Origin: Halorubrum cibi
Lineage (GTDB): Archaea > Halobacteriota > Halobacteria > Halobacteriales > Haloferacaceae
Length of the DNA: 64,000 nucleotides
Assembly (NCBI RefSeq): GCF_900182635.1
Contig: NZ_FXTD01000004.1
Location: 234,135-298,134, forward strand
Reading direction: 5' to 3'
Positions within the stretch are counted from its first letter, which is position 1; each line of letters starts with the position of its first letter. Under the pieces are notes generated by a model. That model ran no database searches, had not been told where the DNA came from, and was given only the letters and a program-made list of their open reading frames with translations. The position numbers and the translations under genes were made by a program. This document shows, piece by piece, positions 60,690 to 64,000 of the stretch.

Positions 60690-63561
60690 CCCGACGCCGA
60701 ACGACGGGCAGCGGGAACTCATCGAGAACACCAAGGGGTTGTATCTGGTCGACGCAGGACCGGGGACGGGAAAGACGTTCGCCATCACCCGTCGCTACGG
60801 GACGATCGTCGACCAGCCCGACGTCGAACCCGAAGACACCCTGCTTGCGACCTTTACGCGGAGCGCCGCGACAGAGATGAAAGAACGGATCGTCGATCAC
60901 AGCACGTACGGGCTCAGAGAGCTTGCCGACGCCCCGATACAGACGTTCCATTCGCATTGTCACGACATCCTCCGAGAGCACGGCTACGCCGCCCCGACGC
61001 ATCTCGGGCTCGACGAGCGGATCACCGACTCGACGCGACTCATCGACGACGAACTGATCGAAGCCGAACTGTTCCGCGAGTTCTTCGGCGGGTTCCGTGA
61101 CGATCATCCCGAGTACGCCGACTTCTATCGAGTGCTCTCGAGTCCGGGTGAGCTACTCGATCTGATCAGAGAGCTCGCCTCGAAAGGCGTCTTTCCCACT
61201 ACCGAGGGCTGGTATCGAGACGGCGAATCACACCTCGACGGCGACTTCGAGGCGTTCAAAGAACGATTCGACGCGGTGAACGAGCCGCGCAATGACGGTC
61301 GAAAGCAGTCGGTGTTGCGCGATGATCTGAGTCGCTTCGGCCGCAACAAGACGTATCTCTCGGACGCGCCGTCGAAATCGGAGCTACGCGGCGGTCGCGG
61401 GACGAAACAGTTAGGCGACGACGTCGCCGCCGACGTCTTCCACGAGGACCGCGAGGACCTCAAATCGTTCGTTCACGACGTCTACATCGAGTACCTCCGG
61501 TTCGCTTTGTGCCGTAACTACCTCAACTTCGGCTTCCTCCAGCTGTTCGCGTTCGTCCTGCTCTGTGAGGACCGGCGCGTCCGACGGCTGGCGCAGTTCG
61601 AGTACGTGATGGTCGACGAGTTCCAGGACACCAGCGAGATCCAGTTCAAACTCGCGCTGCTGTTGTCCGGGACGGACAACTTCTGTGCCGTCGGAGACTG
61701 GAAGCAGAGCATCTACTCCTTCCAGTACGCGGACGTTCGGAACATCCTCGACTTCGAGGACCGGCTGGCGCAGTTCAGCACGGATCTCAACGGCGACGCC
61801 GAGCGAGTCGCCTTCGACGCGAGCGACCTCACCCGGATCGAACTGCGGGAGAACTACCGCTCGACGGAGTCGATCATCGACCTCTCCGAGCGGGCGATCG
61901 TGACGCCGGCAACGGGCGGCGAGGAGGTCGATGCCTCCCTTGACGACGTCGTCGAACTCTCCTCGAACGCCGCCTTCGACAACACCGCCGTCGAGGAGAT
62001 CACCCACGAAGACGAACACGAGGCCGTACTCTCGACGATTCAAGAGATCGTCGGGAACGACGACTACGCCGTCGAGGGAGACGGGGGCGACCCGCGCCCG
62101 CCGGAGTACCGCGACATCGCGGTGTTCACCCGGACGCGAGACTACGGTCGAGAGCTACTCGAGGTCGCCGACGAATACGACTTCCCGATGGCGTACGACG
62201 GCGGGATCGAACTCTTCCGAACCGACCCGGCGAAGCTGCTTCTCGCGTGGCTCCGAATCCTCGATTCGGACGCCGACCGCGGCTGGGCGGTCGTCCTCGA
62301 ACGGATCGGGTACACGTACGACGAAATAGAGCATATTCTGGAGACGGACGCGTATCCGTCCGACCCGGCCGCGTTCCGCGATGAGCTTCGTGGGTCGGAG
62401 TCGATCGGCGCGGTCGCTCGTCGGGTTCTCGATCGCTACGGATACACGGACGATAGGGCGGACGTCCTTCTCCACACGATCCAATCGGTCTACGATTCGA
62501 CGACGCTCACTCGGGGGGAACTGATCCGGTTCATCGAGCGCGGCATCGAGAACGGTACGATAGTGGACGTTCGCGCGAGCGCGGGGGACGACTCCGTGAC
62601 CGTCCAGACGATTCACACCGCGAAGGGACTCGAATATCCGATCGTCATTCTCGCGAACATGAACGACGGGAGCTTCCCGCCACGTTCGAGCGGTTCGAGC
62701 GTGATTCAATACCAGGATCCAGTCGGTCTCCGCCAGCGGAAGATCTACTCAGAGGAACGTCCCTCTCCCCACGTCTACGATAACTGGCGATCTGACGTAC
62801 TCCGGCGCTGCCTGCCACGAGAGTACGATGAAGAGCGCAGATTACTCTATGTCGCCGTCACGCGCGCGGAGAATCACGTCGTCTTCGCGGCCGGAGCGGA
62901 ACCAAATACGTTCTTCGAGGAACTCCCAGCCGATGACAAGGCGATCGATCCGAGTGTCGAACCACTCGATCGCGAGGAGTTCACCGACGCGGAGCTGCCG
63001 TTCACCGTAACGACTCCGCAGGGGCCGATCAGTCAGACACCGCATACGCTGATGGACGAGACTGTCTTCGAGGAGATCGACGCACGAATGGAAGCGACGC
63101 TCGAAACGGAGCCAGAAACCCGAGGAGTGGACTTCGGTTCACGGGTTCACGAGTTCGCCGAGGCGTACGTTCTCGACGAGGAAGTGACGCCGTCGAATCC
63201 CCACGAGAGACGGATCGTCGACTTCGTCGATGACCTCCCTGGTGAACTGTACGTCGAAGAGCCGGTCACGCTCCCAATCGAGATCGATGGTCATCGGGTC
63301 ACCATCTCAGGGATCGTCGATCTCGTTCACGTGACGGCAGACCAAGTAGACATCATCGACTACAAGACGGACGGTACGCGACACGCACAGTCGGAGTACC
63401 GGAAACAGCTTAGCGTGTACTACCACGTCATTTCCGAGTGGTTTGTCGGAAAAGACGTCACGGCGAGTCTGTTCTATACGACGGATGGAACACGCGAACA
63501 GGTTACTCCACTCACGTCCGAGGAGCTACGTTCGCTGGTACAGACTGGAGTAGAGATGTAA
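60682..63561 (+). CDS. AddA/RecB-like UvrD helicase-nuclease
   Basis: 959 residues from GTG 60682. All SF1A helicase motifs are present: I VDAGPGTGKTFAITRRY, Ia LLATFTRSAATEMKERI, II VMVDEFQDTSEIQ, III AVGDWKQSIYSFQYA, IV LRENYRST, V VQTIHTAKGLEYPIVIL and VI RRLLYVAVTRAENHVVF. A C-terminal RecB-type nuclease has DFGSRVHEFAEA, GIVDLV, IIDYKTDGT and QLSVYYHVI. It is shorter than Bacillus AddA (about 1230). With the preceding gene it should form an AddAB-like double-strand-end resection machine. Confidence 0.9.
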   Translation: MTDPTPNDGQRELIENTKGLYLVDAGPGTGKTFAITRRYGTIVDQPDVEPEDTLLATFTRSAATEMKERIVDHSTYGLRELADAPIQTFHSHCHDILREHGYAAPTHLGLDERITDSTRLIDDELIEAELFREFFGGFRDDHPEYADFYRVLSSPGELLDLIRELASKGVFPTTEGWYRDGESHLDGDFEAFKERFDAVNEPRNDGRKQSVLRDDLSRFGRNKTYLSDAPSKSELRGGRGTKQLGDDVAADVFHEDREDLKSFVHDVYIEYLRFALCRNYLNFGFLQLFAFVLLCEDRRVRRLAQFEYVMVDEFQDTSEIQFKLALLLSGTDNFCAVGDWKQSIYSFQYADVRNILDFEDRLAQFSTDLNGDAERVAFDASDLTRIELRENYRSTESIIDLSERAIVTPATGGEEVDASLDDVVELSSNAAFDNTAVEEITHEDEHEAVLSTIQEIVGNDDYAVEGDGGDPRPPEYRDIAVFTRTRDYGRELLEVADEYDFPMAYDGGIELFRTDPAKLLLAWLRILDSDADRGWAVVLERIGYTYDEIEHILETDAYPSDPAAFRDELRGSESIGAVARRVLDRYGYTDDRADVLLHTIQSVYDSTTLTRGELIRFIERGIENGTIVDVRASAGDDSVTVQTIHTAKGLEYPIVILANMNDGSFPPRSSGSSVIQYQDPVGLRQRKIYSEERPSPHVYDNWRSDVLRRCLPREYDEERRLLYVAVTRAENHVVFAAGAEPNTFFEELPADDKAIDPSVEPLDREEFTDAELPFTVTTPQGPISQTPHTLMDETVFEEIDARMEATLETEPETRGVDFGSRVHEFAEAYVLDEEVTPSNPHERRIVDFVDDLPGELYVEEPVTLPIEIDGHRVTISGIVDLVHVTADQVDIIDYKTDGTRHAQSEYRKQLSVYYHVISEWFVGKDVTASLFYTTDGTREQVTPLTSEELRSLVQTGVEM

Positions 63562-63765
63562 CTCAACTACTGTAGAGATTGCCGCTGGAGTTCGTTTTTA
63601 ACTACCAAGAGAAGTGGGGACTCGTGAGATGTTTTGGCATCCTCCCCACGCTGAAGCGCGAGGCTTCCCCCCGATTCTCCATAATCATCGAGTATCTGAT
63701 GCTATCTTGCGATAGGAGGGAGACATCAATAGATAGTCGTCTTCGGCTTTAGAGTATCGTGTGAG
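63562..63765. other. gap between addA-like gene and tRNA-Cys
   Basis: About 200 bp, AT-richer than the rest of the window. A T run (gtttttaac, about 63594) may terminate the helicase operon. Apart from the IS-derived hairpin at 63639-63670 nothing is recognised. Confidence 0.5.
63639..63670 (-). mobile_element. solo right end of an IS200/IS605 (IS1341-type) element, TnpB guide-RNA-like hairpin
   Basis: On the minus strand it reads ggggaagcctcgcgcttcag followed by cgtggggaggatg: an 8-bp stem CCTCGCGC/GCGTGGGG with loop TTCA, then GGAGGATG. This is the conserved 3' terminus found after haloarchaeal tnpB genes, where the sense-overlapping (omega-like) RNA scaffold ends. No tnpA or tnpB reading frame is present on either side, so this is a remnant. 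The bases 3' of it (minus strand, 63638 downward) would be the guide. Confidence 0.75.
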
Positions 63766-63841
63766 AGCCAAGGGCCGGATTTGAACCGGCGTTGGGCGGC
63801 TCTGCAGGCCGCTGCGTCTGACCAGACTCTGCCACCTTGGC
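63766..63841 (-). tRNA. tRNA-Cys (GCA)
   Basis: On the minus strand the acceptor stem GCCAAGG/CCTTGGC is perfect with discriminator T. The D arm is GGCAGAGTCTGGTCAGAC, the anticodon stem-loop GCGGC-CTGCAGA-GCCGC has anticodon GCA, and the T arm is CGCCGGTTCAAATCCGGC. No intron, CCA not encoded. The 3' end points toward the AddAB-like genes. Confidence 0.96.
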
Positions 63842-63866
63842 GCTATCGAACGTACCGCAGTCGAGC

Positions 63867-63874
63867 GTTTAAGC
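63867..63874 (-). promoter_or_regulatory. TATA box of tRNA-Cys
   Basis: gcttaaac on the minus strand, about 29 bp before the mature tRNA 5' end. Confidence 0.65.
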
Positions 63875-63917
63875 CTAGCGGTCGTGGAGCGTGGCTACTC
63901 GCCCGATACACGTGAAA

Positions 63918-63948
63918 ACAGCCCACGAACGCGATGTCCGTGGGCTGT
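63918..63948. other. perfect 10-bp hairpin in the terminal segment
   Basis: ACAGCCCACG (63918-63927) and CGTGGGCTGT (63939-63948) with an 11-base loop aacgcgatgtc. It may be a terminator, part of a structured RNA, or the edge of a repeat continuing past the window. Nothing else is identifiable in 63880-64000. Confidence 0.55.
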
Positions 63949-64000
63949 GGAAAACGGGAATGATCCCGATGAATGGTGAGGCGGCGAACCGCGGTTCCCA

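Noticed and set aside
58101..63841. Integrated island with attachment repeats at tRNA-Cys
   Set aside because: I looked for a second copy of the tRNA-Cys 3' end on the far side of the AddAB-like genes and found none in the window; no integrase gene is present.

Overview
The window is chromosomal DNA from a halophilic archaeon. The evidence is very high G+C, strongly acidic proteins, short leaderless-type promoters with TATA boxes about 25-30 bp before start codons, and archaeal information-processing genes (RadA, PCNA, TFB, thermosome, archaeal TyrRS, Rio1, KH protein, tRNase Z, GuaAb). The gene order of the arginine cluster and the style of the dispersed intergenic repeats suggest Halorubrum or a close relative; this is inference from memory, not from a search.

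Layout. 1-4815: 3' end of radA, an ammonium transporter fused to a P-II regulator and preceded by a 20-codon upstream ORF, a small membrane protein, and hemL. 5618-15098: arginine biosynthesis, argG-argH, then lysW-argX-argC-argB-argD-argE linked by 4-bp overlaps, then argF. The LysW carrier has lost all four zinc-ligand cysteines. 15341-18939: rhodanese and FMN-reductase pair, phosphohexomutase, PCNA. 18988-32556: orphan sensor kinase, transporters, malate dehydrogenase, ABC exporter, tRNase Z, HIT protein, several small haloarchaeal proteins of unknown function and a MinD-like protein that runs into a 15-bp VNTR. 33408-42844: a TFB paralogue, a TDT transporter, a CARF-like/wHTH regulator, a GTPBP1-type GTPase, MptD, an MFS protein, an adenosine-type deaminase and a NucS-like/zinc-finger protein. 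42916-50925: tyrS, DUF460, rio1, a membrane protein, the KH protein and a thermosome subunit. 51278-57864: a LUD protein, tRNA-Lys with tRNA-like remnants beside it, a ParB-HTH-like protein, a guaAb-pyrG nucleotide cluster, a zinc ribbon and a 2-hydroxyacid dehydrogenase. 58101-63561: an AddB/AddA-like helicase-nuclease pair, followed by a solo IS200/IS605 right-end (TnpB guide-RNA-like) hairpin and tRNA-Cys.

Four signals stand out. (1) A dispersed intergenic element occurs four times (about 4866, 15205, 48921, 56605). It has an invariant purine-rich internal loop around a hairpin whose sequence differs in each copy but always pairs, which is what a structured RNA or DNA family looks like. 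(2) A two-gene AddAB-like complex, an unusual end-processing machine for an archaeon, sits between a tRNA gene and a transposon relic. (3) The amino-group carrier LysW has no cysteines. (4) The ammonium transporter carries its own P-II domain and a translationally coupled leader ORF.

No rRNA, CRISPR array, intact insertion sequence or prophage was seen.
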